Assembly (NCBI RefSeq): GCF_900496995.4
Contig: NC_044011.1
Span: forward strand, 26,258,041 to 26,322,040
Origin: Aquila chrysaetos chrysaetos
Taxonomy: Eukaryota > Chordata > Aves > Accipitriformes > Accipitridae
DNA length: 64,000 nucleotides
Reading direction: 5' to 3'
The number at the start of each line of letters is the position of its first letter. The stretch's first letter is position 1. The notes below the pieces were generated by a model, which was given only the letters and a program-made list of their open reading frames with translations, did no database searches and was not told the DNA's origin. Positions 11,168-21,819 of this stretch are shown here, piece after piece. A program made the position numbers and the translations under genes.

Positions 11168-14100
11168 GTGAGCGGGGGCGCGCCCCCCCCCGAGGGGAGG
11201 GCCGCCGTTGAGCTCCCTCAGCGGCGGGTCCGGCGAAGCCCGCCCTCGCCGTGAGGGAGAGGCGAGTGAAAAGCCGCACCGGGCGCGGGGTGGTGTGGGG
11301 GGGCGGGGGTGGAGGGGTTTGCCTCTGAAGAGCGCTGCCGGAGGGGTGACGCCATCGGTGGGTGTGTGACGTCATGCCCGGCCCGGCCGCGTCACCCCGG
11401 GGTCGCCCGGCCGGCCCGGCGCGAGGGAGGGCGAGGTAGGGCCGGGGCTTGAGGAAGGCGCCAGCGCCACAGCGGGGCTCCCGCCGGGCTGCCCGGAGCC
11501 GTGCCCCGGCTGCCGGCAGCCCCCTGCTCGACGCTGCCGGGCGGACGGCAGCCGGCCTGTGCCCTCACGCTGTGCGAGGGCCGGTCGGCTGCTTTCGATT
11601 TATTTCTCTCCCCCCGTAGAGTTTCCTTCCACGAAGCCTTCTCGGTGTAATTTTATTCGGGCCGTGCTGCTAGATTTTTGCCAGCTAGTTCTTGATAGTG
11701 GGAGATGATCGTGAAGTAGCAGGTCTGCAGCTTTAACTAACAGAAAATTTTCTGGCGTGCGGCATTAAATATTAAAACCACACCGCAAAATGAAGATTAA
11801 ATACAAGAGAATGAGGTGATTGCTTGGCTTTATATCTTTTTATGCATACTACACCATTTCTTGAAAGAATCGGTGTCACTCTGAGTTGAGTAATTGGGCT
11901 TTAGTTCTATTAGAGGTCTCCACAGGGAAGCGCTTCTGGGACTTGTACAGAAACTCTGTAATGAAGTTGACTACCTTCAAATGCCTTTATTGTAATCAAA
12001 GGGGAGGGTGGAAGATGGCGGGAGAGACCCCAACCCAGAGAAGCTCACCGGACTTATTCCACAGACCTCGTGGGGATTTCTTACCAAATACTTTTTCCTG
12101 TTTATGCCCTCAAACAGGTCAGGTACCTCTTAATGTCCTTTTTGGCTCTCTTGCTTTCAAATGTCAGGCAGAATCAATGAACTAAGAAGTTTGGGGCTGG
12201 GTATCAGTGAAACATTAACTTCAAGAACCTTCTAGTGCTCCTTCTGCAAATCAATATACCAAAGTTTCCGTGATCTTTCCTGGGAAGGGTTTTTGCTGTC
12301 ATTTTGATGAGCAATGGCACTGCACTGAGACATTGGCATTAATAAAGCAAAGCCATGTGGGGATTTCATCAGGGACCCACCAAAAGTTCTGTCCCAATCA
12401 TGGAGATGCAAGCAAACGTCATGTGAATTTGTCCTGCGTTTCTCATCCTTTTTCATGACCTTCATCAGCTTTCAGCACTTCTGCAAAATCAAATAATCCG
12501 ATTGTAACTACCTGGGCAGATTTGGTTCAGGAGGGGAAAGCAGACCCAGGGCTTTGTTTTCTTTTGTGGGTCTGTGGTCTGGTTTTTCTGCAGGGGAAGG
12601 GTTTCCATCTCGGTGTGTGCTCTGACTTTGTTTCTGCAGTGAAACCCTGCAGTTTTACCGTCTGCTGTGTCCCCACAAGCCCAGTGGGTGGGTGCCCTGC
12701 TGCCTGTGTTGGTGGTGCTGGGGTGACGGCCTGACCCCTCCTGAGCACATGTGGAGAGGAAGGCAGAGGTGTTGGCCAGCCATCTCCAGCTGGCAGGTGG
12801 CCCCAAGGGAGCTCTTGCCAGCTGGCACGGGCTAGTGCTGCCGGCACCGGTGTAAAGTGGGGCATGCTGGATCCCCACGAGCTTCCTATCTCAGCTCTGA
12901 CGGAGCAGCTGCCTCAATAGATTATTTCAGACTCTGGAATGGATTGGATACTCATTTTGTTCCTCCAGGCTGGTTAATATGACATATGTCCAATACCATT
13001 TGCTGCTTCTGACATTGTTATGATAGCCTAATGCTGCTTCTTTGTCTGTGTGTGTCAGCTTTCATCACTAACCGAGCGCTTGCTTAATGGTCATTAATCT
13101 GTCTGTAAATCTTCTTGGAGAGATGGGAGCTTGGGAATGACAAGGCAAAGGCAGTGAGTACAACCTGACTTTATATTCCTGCACCACTGACATGGCGCTC
13201 GAGAGGCAGCCCAAAGTTGGCATCTCTAATAGCAAAAGACGTTCCAAAGTTTGTTCTGTGCTTTGTCACATCAACTGGGTGTAACTCCCAGGAGATGTGC
13301 TGTGGCAGCATCACTAAAAGGACAGAATCCGACTTTTGCCCTTGTGTGTGTCGTGATTTCTCATGGGCTGGAGGACCAGAGGAGCCTTGTCAAGAAGAGG
13401 CAGTGAAGTGGGTTGTCCCCTCTGCTTACATATAAGTAGTGACTGGGAGCAGCTTGTGCCGTAAGAGCAGCATCTCCAACCCCTGTGGGACTGGAAGAAT
13501 GTCCTTTTAGTGGATAACACTTTTTTTTTTTTTTTTTTTAGTAGAAGGGACTTTGCTGCCAGTCTCCTGCCCCCATGTGTATGCACATCCTTGTCTTCTG
13601 TGCTCAGATGGAGGATGCAGGCAGGTTAGGCTGCACCAGGGTCAGCATTGTGCAGTGTGGTAGTTATTCACGTACTAGGTTAGTAAATAAAGTAACCTAA
13701 AGCCTGGCTCAGTCAGCACTGAATGCAAAAGATGGGGGAGAGGGTTGGCTCGGTAAAGCATCATCTCCCACACACACCACCTGGCATTCTGGGGAAATGA
13801 TGGAGTAGGGATGTAGTGCTATTTTAGGGGAATCCCTTCTGTGCTGTCCTCGTGTGGGTTCTCTTCTCTGATTGCAGTTGTATGTGCAGAGAAGAGACGG
13901 CGGCTGGAGAAGCACATTCCTACATATGTGTTTGGGGGAGCAAAAATAGGGGACAGTAGAAATATCAAGAGAGTTATTATTGTATTGTGTTCAGTTATTA
14001 CCCACAGAGTCAGTGCTCAAGAGGATGTCTGCTTCCTCTGCAGACACAGAAAAGTTTTGCTGCTTTCAGTAGTACAAGGCTACATGCTCCTGTCTGCTCT

Positions 14101-17100
14101 GCAGGAAACTTCCTTGGGGCAGTGTTAGTTTTTCTTACGCTGTAAGGTAAACTGACCCCCTTTGTCTCCATAATCTGCTTTGTGTTCATCTGTTACAGAA
14201 GATCTCTCACTGTCCCAACCAAGCAGTATTGCAGAGAGGGTGATAGATGTATTTAAGACTATCCTGACTTGTGTAAGAACTTCAGAACTGCACCCCAAGC
14301 TGTGCATTTGTGTACTGTGATTATATATGATGCGGTAAGTCTGTGAAGCCAGGATACAATAAACCTTGCTTCTACGTACTCGTGAGTGGCTGGCAGACTT
14401 GCTTAACTTCACTTCTGCAAATCTCAAGGTGGATGAGAATTGACATGGTTTATTAATAATGCACAGCAGCCAAGCTCGTTAACCAGCTGGAGACATATGG
14501 CAGCAGTGATGGCCAAATAAAGCAGCATGGAGGTTTTATTTGCAACTGCTTCTTTCCAAAAGCAAATACCTTGGACCAGGTATAGTAGAAGTGGTGCAAG
14601 GAGGTGTTAATTACCCCACGTGTCCTCAGGACAGAGAGAGAGAGAGACGGGTTGTTCCGCTTCCTTCCAGAGTAGTGTTTTCCGCTGGGATTTTGTTTTT
14701 GTTGCTTATTTCTTGGGGCGATAACGGACCACTTGGTGAATTGAAATTTTCTTGTCCCTTCTGGCTCTGTCCTTCCCTCAAGGAGCTGCCTCCTACCCAA
14801 GCGAGACAGGATTTCTCCGGTAGGATTTGGACAATAGTTGCTTTAAAGCCTTGAAGAATGGTCTCCTATTGGGGAGGTGGTGGTGGGGCAGCCAGAGCCC
14901 CTTGGAGAAGCCAAAAGGTTCTTGGGGTGCAAACAGGCCTTGCTTGTTTCCTGTTTTTTTTACCACCAAACGGGTACAACTACATGAAGATCTGACTTGC
15001 AGTAAAGCTCCGGTCTTGGAATTTAAGCATTGCTTTCTATTTTTTGGTGTATATTCTTTTTGTGCTAGAAATGTCAACCTGCCTCTTCTCTCATGCCAGG
15101 CTGCAACTTTACATTGCTTTTCCATCCTGAATAAAAAAAAAGCTGTAATGCAAAATGTGTCTGGTTTACTGACCTGCCAACCCAAAACTCAAGCCATCTC
15201 ATCAGACCAATTTGAGTGAAGACTCCTGTCAGTGATGCTTGTTGCTAGGATTAATGAGTGTGTAATAATTTGTTTTTCTTCTAGGTGTCAGTGCAGTTCC
15301 AGTAGAAAAAGACCATATTGAAGAAATGGTGAGTAGCTGTATGTCAAAGCAGATTTCAGAAAATATCATCTCTCCATGTTTTGTCTTTAAACTCTCAGGG
15401 TAATGTTTTTTTTTCCCAAGGGTAAACTCTTAAGAGATCATGGGTGATGTGGAACTGAGAGTCCCTTTAGCTGTCAGAAGATACCTGCATGCACTTCATT
15501 GCATTTGATGAAAATGGAAGCTGGCTTACTGTGTCAGTGTGGTACTTTTGAAACTCTACGTTGTACAGCCGCCCAAAAAATTATCTGAAATAATATTTGA
15601 TAGTACACGTTATTGGACTGTAAAAAGTGAGATGGCAACTTTGAAGAAAGATGAAATACCTACACTTACCAACTATGTAACAGACTTTCTAATGCAGTCC
15701 TCCTATCTCCTGCTTTGGAAAGAGATTCTTAACCTGTTTGATTAAATAAATGCCATTAGCTGCTTTCAGTACCTGTAACCTGACATCAGACCCTCTCCAC
15801 TGGTTGTTAGTGTGATCATTTAGATTAGTAAACACCTGGTAATAACTAGAACCAGTTAAAAGACAAATGGCTATATAAATGTTTTATTGTCTCCTCCCAT
15901 CCAGCCGCCCAAATTGCGAGCCTGAGACTCTCGTACCCCTGACGATCTGAGCGCTCGCCTCACAACCAACAACTTCAACACTTGAAAATAATTTTGCATG
16001 AATTTGTACAGAAGAGCTACTTTGGTAGCGCTTAGGATTGGAGGAGGTTGTGTGACTTTCCTAAATGATTACATTTTCTCTGCTTCCAGAAGACTATCCA
16101 GTTGAATGTTAAGCACTAAAAGAGGCAGGGCTTACAGCACACACACATGAAAAACTGTGGAGCGTGTCACTTACAGGGGATATAAAGGTGGTTTTGGTTT
16201 ATTGTCAATCCAAGCAAGACTTCTGGTAACACCTTTGCAGCATCCTCATTTGGACAGATCCTATAGGATGATCCTCATCTTTTGAACGTGTGTTTTGTTG
16301 GTTATTTTTTTTGTAAGGTGCTGTTACCACACGTTGTTTGAGACTCTTTTGTACTGAATAGGGTATTTTAATATTTAAAAATGTACAAAAGGAGCCTGTT
16401 CCCTATTGAAACAAAAGGGGAGATAAAAAGAGCTAATGACTATCCTCTTAATGGTATGGGAGTGAGGAGCAAAGCGCTGGTTGCCCAAATGCACAGGAAG
16501 TTGTGGTAGAGCTGGGGATTACTCAAAACTCAAATATTAGCCTGAATTCTCATCCTAAACTAGCTTTCCTCACTAACTGGGTCAGAAGTAGGATTTCCAT
16601 TTTTGCCATGAGAATTTTTTCTCCTATTTTCTTTCTTCCAGGTAACACAGTGCATAGTGGAAGTTCTGTCCAATGCTCTGTCTAAGCCAAATGCACCACC
16701 AATTAATCCTGAATGCAAAGAAATCCTGAAGAAGAGTAAGTACAACATTATCTGTACTTGTGAAAGGAATTTGGTAGATGGATTCTCGCTTGTGTTGGAG
16801 CTGGTGAACTGTTACTTCAGCCCGTGTGAAACTGTTGCCTCCAAATTTCAGTGTCAGATTCTAATTTCCTTCTGTTTAGTCTGACTTGCTCAAAGAGCAA
16901 ACAGCCTGACCTGGTAATTGTCAGGGATTCTTGGCTTACACGTGTGGCTCTCTACTTAAGCCACCTGGAGAGTCTGAGAGGACTAGAGAAGCTCTTTAGG
17001 TAGCCTGAGAGGTCAACAGATGTAACCGTGTTTGGACCACATGTTGAATGCATCCCAGAGCATAAGAACTGGCCTCAAATAACTGCCACTTAAATCAACG

Positions 17101-20100
17101 AGGTTCCTGCACCTGGTGGCAACTGAATCCGTGCCCAGCTCAGGAGAGGGGAGTCGTCTGCTAAGCCCAGAAAGGATTAAGTTTGTGGTACTGATTCCAG
17201 AGGTCTGGCGACGTGTGCTGAAAGCTCCGTGTGGGAGTGGTCATTTCAGATGAGCTCATTCCTACAGCATGGTGCTTAGCTGCCTCGATGTCGAGGTGTA
17301 AGCCTGTTTGCATGTTCAATTACTGTCTGTAAGTGAAGTGTGGTTAAGTTTGACGCTGTGCCAAACTGCAGAACACACATCTTTCTTTTCTGCCCAGTTA
17401 AATTTATTTGATTACAGAAGAATAAAAAGGCTCTTGAACTTACTTGCCAGCAGGAAGCAATAATGAAACCCATCTGTCTCCTGCTTGTTTATAGAGGGAA
17501 TAATGCATGGCCCTAATACAGTGATCAGAAAAGGGTGGATTTGGGCCTTTGGGAATACATATATTTGTATCTAACTTGGCCCCAAATTTCTAGGAGATGC
17601 TGAATGCCATCAGGCTTTGTTTATGACATTGTTAATTTCAGAAAAAACCTGTATATTTGCCATGTTTTGGAAAATGAAAAGACACTTACTGGAAAGAGGG
17701 TAAGGACCATATTTTTGACAGATCGCCTCCAAGAATATTGGATAATGAGAAGCTTTTCAGAAATAATGAGCTATTTTTAAATCTGTGCAGCTATTGTCTG
17801 AAAACTTTTAGTTTGTGATCTATTTCTGATGTTACTCAGACACAAGTGGAAATATACTGTTACCATTGTGGTCAGAGTCAGACTTTCACTTAGCATTTAG
17901 GAAATAGTGGAAGGAGCATGATTTGATTAAACATAACTATTGCAAAGTAACAGATTTCCTTTTTTTTTTCAGTCAACTTAGAACTTTTAAAATTTGCTAA
18001 AAGGCCTAGATATTTTGGAGTAGCTTGAAATAGATGGTTGTCTTTTTTGTGAATAAGTGTATGGGATGGATAAGGTCTGAAATTCAAAGTACTGAACACA
18101 AATCCAGATCCCATTGATTTTTTAATGGAAATGAGAGTTAATTTAATTCAAAACTAAAAATGTGATAACAAACTAAGAAAAAAGCCAAAGAGGAAAAATT
18201 ATTCTGGAAATTTCAGTGGAACTTTTAAAATGCCTAATTAAATGAAAATTAGTTAATGCTTTTCCAGGCAAACATACAAAATATTAGAAAATTACTAATT
18301 TTAAAAGCAGAATTAAAAAATTAATTCTGTCCAAACCTTCTTGCTACTTTGGGAAGCCAGTTATCTATTTAAACTGAAGTAATGCTTCAGTGGAGAGTTG
18401 GATTACTTCATTATGCTGCTTTTGTTATTGTAGGTGATAGAAATGACAGACAGAGAAGCGAAAAACAACTTGAAGTGAGGCATTTGAAAGACCTAGCAGA
18501 GATTGAAAAACATCACACTGGGAGTGTGGAGAAAGAACCAAGTCAGGCAGAAGAGGAATCTAAAAAGTACATGAAAGGAAGTGATGAGGAGAAGCTTGGT
18601 CACAAGGAAGGTAAAAGCAAGGAAGAGGAGGATGGACTCCACACACCAATTCGAGAAGAGAGACTTCATACAGAAGAAAAGAAACACTATCAGGAAACTG
18701 GAAGAGAGGAGGAGAAGAGTTACCACAGTGAAGAAGAAAGCAAAGAGAGCAAGCATCATGACGAAGAGGTAGAGCATGCTGTTCTCAACAAGAAGTCCCA
18801 CTCTGGAGGCACAAGCACAGAGGAGTTCCCTGATGGGAATGATCAGCACCCCATGGGCCACTGGCACTCAGAGGAGGGAATGCAGAGCCCAAAAAGAATC
18901 CATGAAGGTGAAGAGGGAGAGGCAGAGGAAGAAAGAAGTGAAAAATACCACCATGAGTCTAAGGAACGTGATTTCTCCCATCAGCAAGAACATGAAGAAT
19001 TGGATGAGAGTGAAGAAACAGAGGAGGAAAAGCAACCCTACAAACCCAAACGTTATCATGGGAAGCATAGAATGGGTGACTTCTCTGAAAAGAAGAGGGG
19101 CCATGGTGGTGAGAAAGAGGAACTAGCTGAGGAGTCAAACACAGAGGAGGCCTATCTCTGGGACAAGAGGAACCACCATCAGAAACATCATGAAGAGTCT
19201 GAGCAGCAGCGTGAGGAGAAGAGTGGTTATCGTGGGAGGCATGGGTCTGAAGAGGTGGAGGAGAAGAGGCATGCAGGCCAGGAAAGTGAGTACAGAGAAA
19301 GGTGGCAGCAGAGTGAAGAGAGCAGTGAAGAAGAAAACAAGAGGCATCGCCACAGTGAAGAAAGTAATGAGAAATGGCACGAGGAGAGGAGACACCGTGA
19401 TGGATCACATGAGGTGAGGAGGCAGCATTCTGAGGGAAGGATGTATCTTGGAGATGAAAGTGAGGAAGAGCTGGATAGGTATCTCAGTGGCGGCAGCAAG
19501 GAGGAGCAGCATCATGCTGGAGGGAGATACCGCTTGTGGGACAATGAAGATGAAGGGTCACAGAAAGCATACACTCAAGAGCGCAAAGGGCAAGCCAGAA
19601 GACACTACAGCACTGAGGACAGTGTAGAGCAACAGCGCTACCCTGGCAGCAGTGAGGAGGAGGAGGAAGTAGAAAAGAAGCATCACAGCAGTAATCAGAT
19701 GGAAAACGAAGAGGAGAATATGGAGGAGGGAAGATACGCAGAGAGGGAAGAGTACACAAGCCATCTCCCTGCAGAGAATGAGAAGAGGACCGTGGTATCC
19801 TACAGCCCTTTCTACCCACTGCTGTGGTGGAAAAGCCGGCACTTTCAGAAAAGGGACAACACAGGAGAGCAGCTTCTGGAGGGCAAAGAGGAAAGCAGGC
19901 CCACTCTGAATGAGAAGAGTCTTTTCCCTGAATATAATGACTATGACTGGTGGGAGAAAAAGCAAATCCTAAGTGCTCTGAACCATGGACGCATTGACAA
20001 GAGGAGTCTTGGCAAAATGAACAGATACGATATGAAAAGGCAATACAACAAGATGGATCAACTTGCACAACTTCTGAATTACAGGAAGAAATCAGCTGAA

Positions 20101-21490
20101 TTCCCAGAATTGTACAATTCTGGAGAAGACATGAAAAAACGTCACGTAATCGGGAATGACAGAAGAAGTCTGAGCCAGAGGCCTCTGACAGAAGAGGAGG
20201 TATGTGTACAGGTGTTTCTCTGCAAAGCTAGGGGAAGCTGACTTTACATGTGCATTTCTAAATCCATTCCCAAGGCAGCTGGTAAACTGTGCATGGAAAA
20301 ACACAAACAAGATTAAGTCACATCGAGAGCCAGATCTTCAGTGATTTAAAAATCTGCTTTCTTTGAATGAATTCAGTGGAACTAACCCAGGGCATAGTTC
20401 GTAAAGACAATGTGCATCATCATTAGCTTCTGTCTAATGCAGGACAGGAAGAGAAAGGAGGTTTTCTTCCTCTTTGGGCCCTACCTCTCCCTCTAGGGTC
20501 TTACATACTAATATAACAAGGATGCCTGTTGCAGCAGGAGCAGAGAGGTAATTGGAAGCACCACTTGGTCTGTCAGGTTGTTTAAAAGGTATAGCTGAAA
20601 AGTAAGTTGAACATTCAGAGTGAAATTCAGCTGTCCGTTGGCTTCCTGGCTGTAATGCAGAGCGGAACCTGGCTTGCACTTGTAAGCCCGATTTGTGCAT
20701 GTAGTTCCCATGTATGTGAATCCTTTTCTTGTTGGACTTCCTGTTCTGCATCGGTGTCCATGAGAAATGAGTCTACACCCATCAGCTAGATGCTCTTCAT
20801 GTATGTCACGGTATATCTATGGCACAGAGCTGGGCTGGGAGCAGTGGAGGTTTAATACTAATTTATATAGAGGTTAAACTGTGTTAGCAAGTCATCATAA
20901 TAGACAAGAATTAGCCGCATAACTTCTTTTTTTTTTTTTTTCCCCTAGCATCTGGTACTGTGGAGGTGTTCCTCTTGTTGCACCCTGTGCTTGCTGTGTG
21001 TCATAAGCCTGAACCACTGTGATCATAAGGTTATGGCCTCCTAAGGGACCTTCACTTGGGCAGAAGTGACTGCATGCTGGAGGGGGCAGCAGCTGTGAGA
21101 TAGCAGGAGGTCACTACTGGATAATGGAGCTTTAAAGCTAGAAAGATCAAGCTGTAATTAGGGCGAGCTCTCAGAATGAGTATTTTGATACTTTCCCCAG
21201 CCCTAATTCGGTTAAAAGCAGGAAAGCGCACAAATCTCTGAAGTGTGTGTTGCACTGCTGTTAACACCCCTTACCCCATCAATCTGCCCAGGGGCCAGTA
21301 AGTAGCAGGAGATGTCTGCCTCAGAAATGGTCTTTGTCTCTCATTTTCATGGAACACAACATTTGCCAACATTATTTGATGTGGAAAATGCTCTATGTTT
21401 TCACAGGAAAAAGAACTGGAAAACCTGGCCACTATGGATTTGGAGCTGCAGAAAATAGCTGAGAAGTTTAATGACAACAGGAGAGGCTGA
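11119..21490 (+). CDS. CHGB: Chromogranin B (secretogranin-1), five coding exons
   Basis: Chromogranin B is an acidic granin sorted into dense-core secretory granules of neuroendocrine cells, where it promotes granule formation and is cleaved at dibasic sites into peptides. Coding exons are 11119-11167, 15285-15328, 16642-16735, 18434-20199 and 21407-21490, joining in frame to 678 aa (the human protein is 677 aa). The start is the only ATG giving a signal peptide: a Leu/Ala/Gly-rich core at residues 1-17. Cys35 and Cys56 form the conserved N-terminal granin disulfide loop used in granule sorting. Exon 4 encodes an extremely Glu/Lys/Arg/His/Ser-rich region with many KR, RR and KK sites. The conserved segments are a [10 protein letters not shown] stretch near residue 520, [13 protein letters not shown] near residue 560, and the C-terminal [17 protein letters not shown]. 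No frame breaks were seen. Introns 2-4 are ordinary AT-rich DNA apart from the separately listed hairpin. Confidence 0.97.
11367..11374. promoter_or_regulatory. Consensus CRE in CHGB intron 1
   Basis: TGACGTCA is the perfect palindromic CREB/ATF site, 200 bp inside intron 1 and still within the CpG island. A CpG-containing CRE downstream of the start of a cAMP-inducible granin gene is a plausible intronic control element. Function is inferred. Confidence 0.6.
13521..13539. repeat. Poly(T) tract (19 bp) in CHGB intron 1
   Basis: An uninterrupted T run; it could be the tail of a reverse-oriented retrocopy, but no body was recognised. Confidence 0.85.
15285..15328 (+). CDS. CHGB: CHGB coding exon 2
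   Basis: It encodes the mature N-terminus around [11 protein letters not shown]. The acceptor is TTCTAG, the donor GTGAGT, and it ends in phase 0. Confidence 0.92.
15916..15958. other. GC-rich inverted repeat in CHGB intron 2
   Basis: GCGAGC (15916) pairs exactly with GCTCGC (15953), with an inner CGT/ACG pair possible. It sits in a roughly 80-bp GC- and CpG-rich island inside AT-rich intron, a composition suggesting an inserted fragment (for example a retroviral LTR piece) or a structured RNA. I cannot assign it to a family. Confidence 0.4.
16642..16735 (+). CDS. CHGB: CHGB coding exon 3 (granin disulfide loop)
   Basis: It encodes [15 protein letters not shown] and, 21 residues after the first Cys, the second Cys in NPECKE. 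This loop is shared with chromogranin A and is the best-conserved N-terminal feature. Donor GTAAGT, phase 1. Confidence 0.95.
18434..20199 (+). CDS. CHGB: CHGB coding exon 4 (large acidic exon)
   Basis: A single 1766-nt exon encodes most of the protein, as in other vertebrate CHGB genes. The sense strand is strongly purine-rich (GAG, GAA, AAG and AGG codons), which is why long spurious antisense frames appear opposite it. The acceptor is TTGTAG and the donor GTATGT. The apparent ORF extends upstream to 18382, but that part is intron. Confidence 0.96.
21407..21490 (+). CDS. CHGB: CHGB coding exon 5 (terminal)
   Basis: It encodes the conserved C-terminal 27 residues, including [15 protein letters not shown], and ends in TGA. 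The acceptor is TTCACAG. Confidence 0.96.
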   Translation, partial: EKELENLATMDLELQKIAEKFNDNRRG

Positions 21491-21792
21491 AGATGATCTG
21501 CTTTGGCATTTCAAAGCTAGGTGTAGCTGTACTCAAAATACCTATATTTTGTGGTAAATTCACTGCCACTGGATTGTTGTTTGCCCTAAAACCAGGAAAT
21601 ACTATTTACTGTCCACTATAGTGTAGTGATTTATACAGCTGAAAATGTCTTTAATTTGCTATTATGCTATTGAGATCTGAATAGCATGAATTTTAGTATT
21701 ATAACCTTTCATGCAAGGCAGGTATTTTTAATATGCTTGTGAAAATAATTGTGTTAGTGCTGTTCGGAAATATATTTGTCTGAGTTTGAAAT

Positions 21793-21798
21793 AATAAA
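21793..21798 (+). terminator. CHGB: CHGB poly(A) signal
   Basis: AATAAA lies 303 bp after the CHGB stop codon, giving a 3' UTR of roughly 320 nt. Confidence 0.8.
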
Positions 21799-21819
21799 AA
21801 ACATTGATCTTGGGCCAAA

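Larger units (their letters stand above)
10680..11620. promoter_or_regulatory. CHGB: CpG island and promoter of CHGB
   Basis: The sequence changes abruptly from AT-rich to very GC- and CpG-rich DNA that spans the CHGB start and the beginning of intron 1. Within it are G-rich tracts, a CRE-like site (10999), a TATA-like box (11054) and the first exon. This combination (GC-rich region, CRE, TATA) is the known proximal promoter architecture of chromogranin genes and supports neuroendocrine, cAMP-responsive expression. Island borders are judged by eye. Confidence 0.8.
11168..15284 (+). other. CHGB intron 1
   Basis: The first 450 bp continue the CpG island and contain a perfect CRE (11367). The rest is AT-rich, with a 19-bp poly(T) at 13521-13539, and no exon or recognisable transposon was found. 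Confidence 0.8.

Noticed and set aside
18493-20068. Long minus-strand open frames opposite CHGB exon 4 (up to 194 codons)
   Set aside because: They are by-products of the purine-rich coding strand; the antisense proteins are Leu/Ser/Phe/Cys-rich low complexity with no family.
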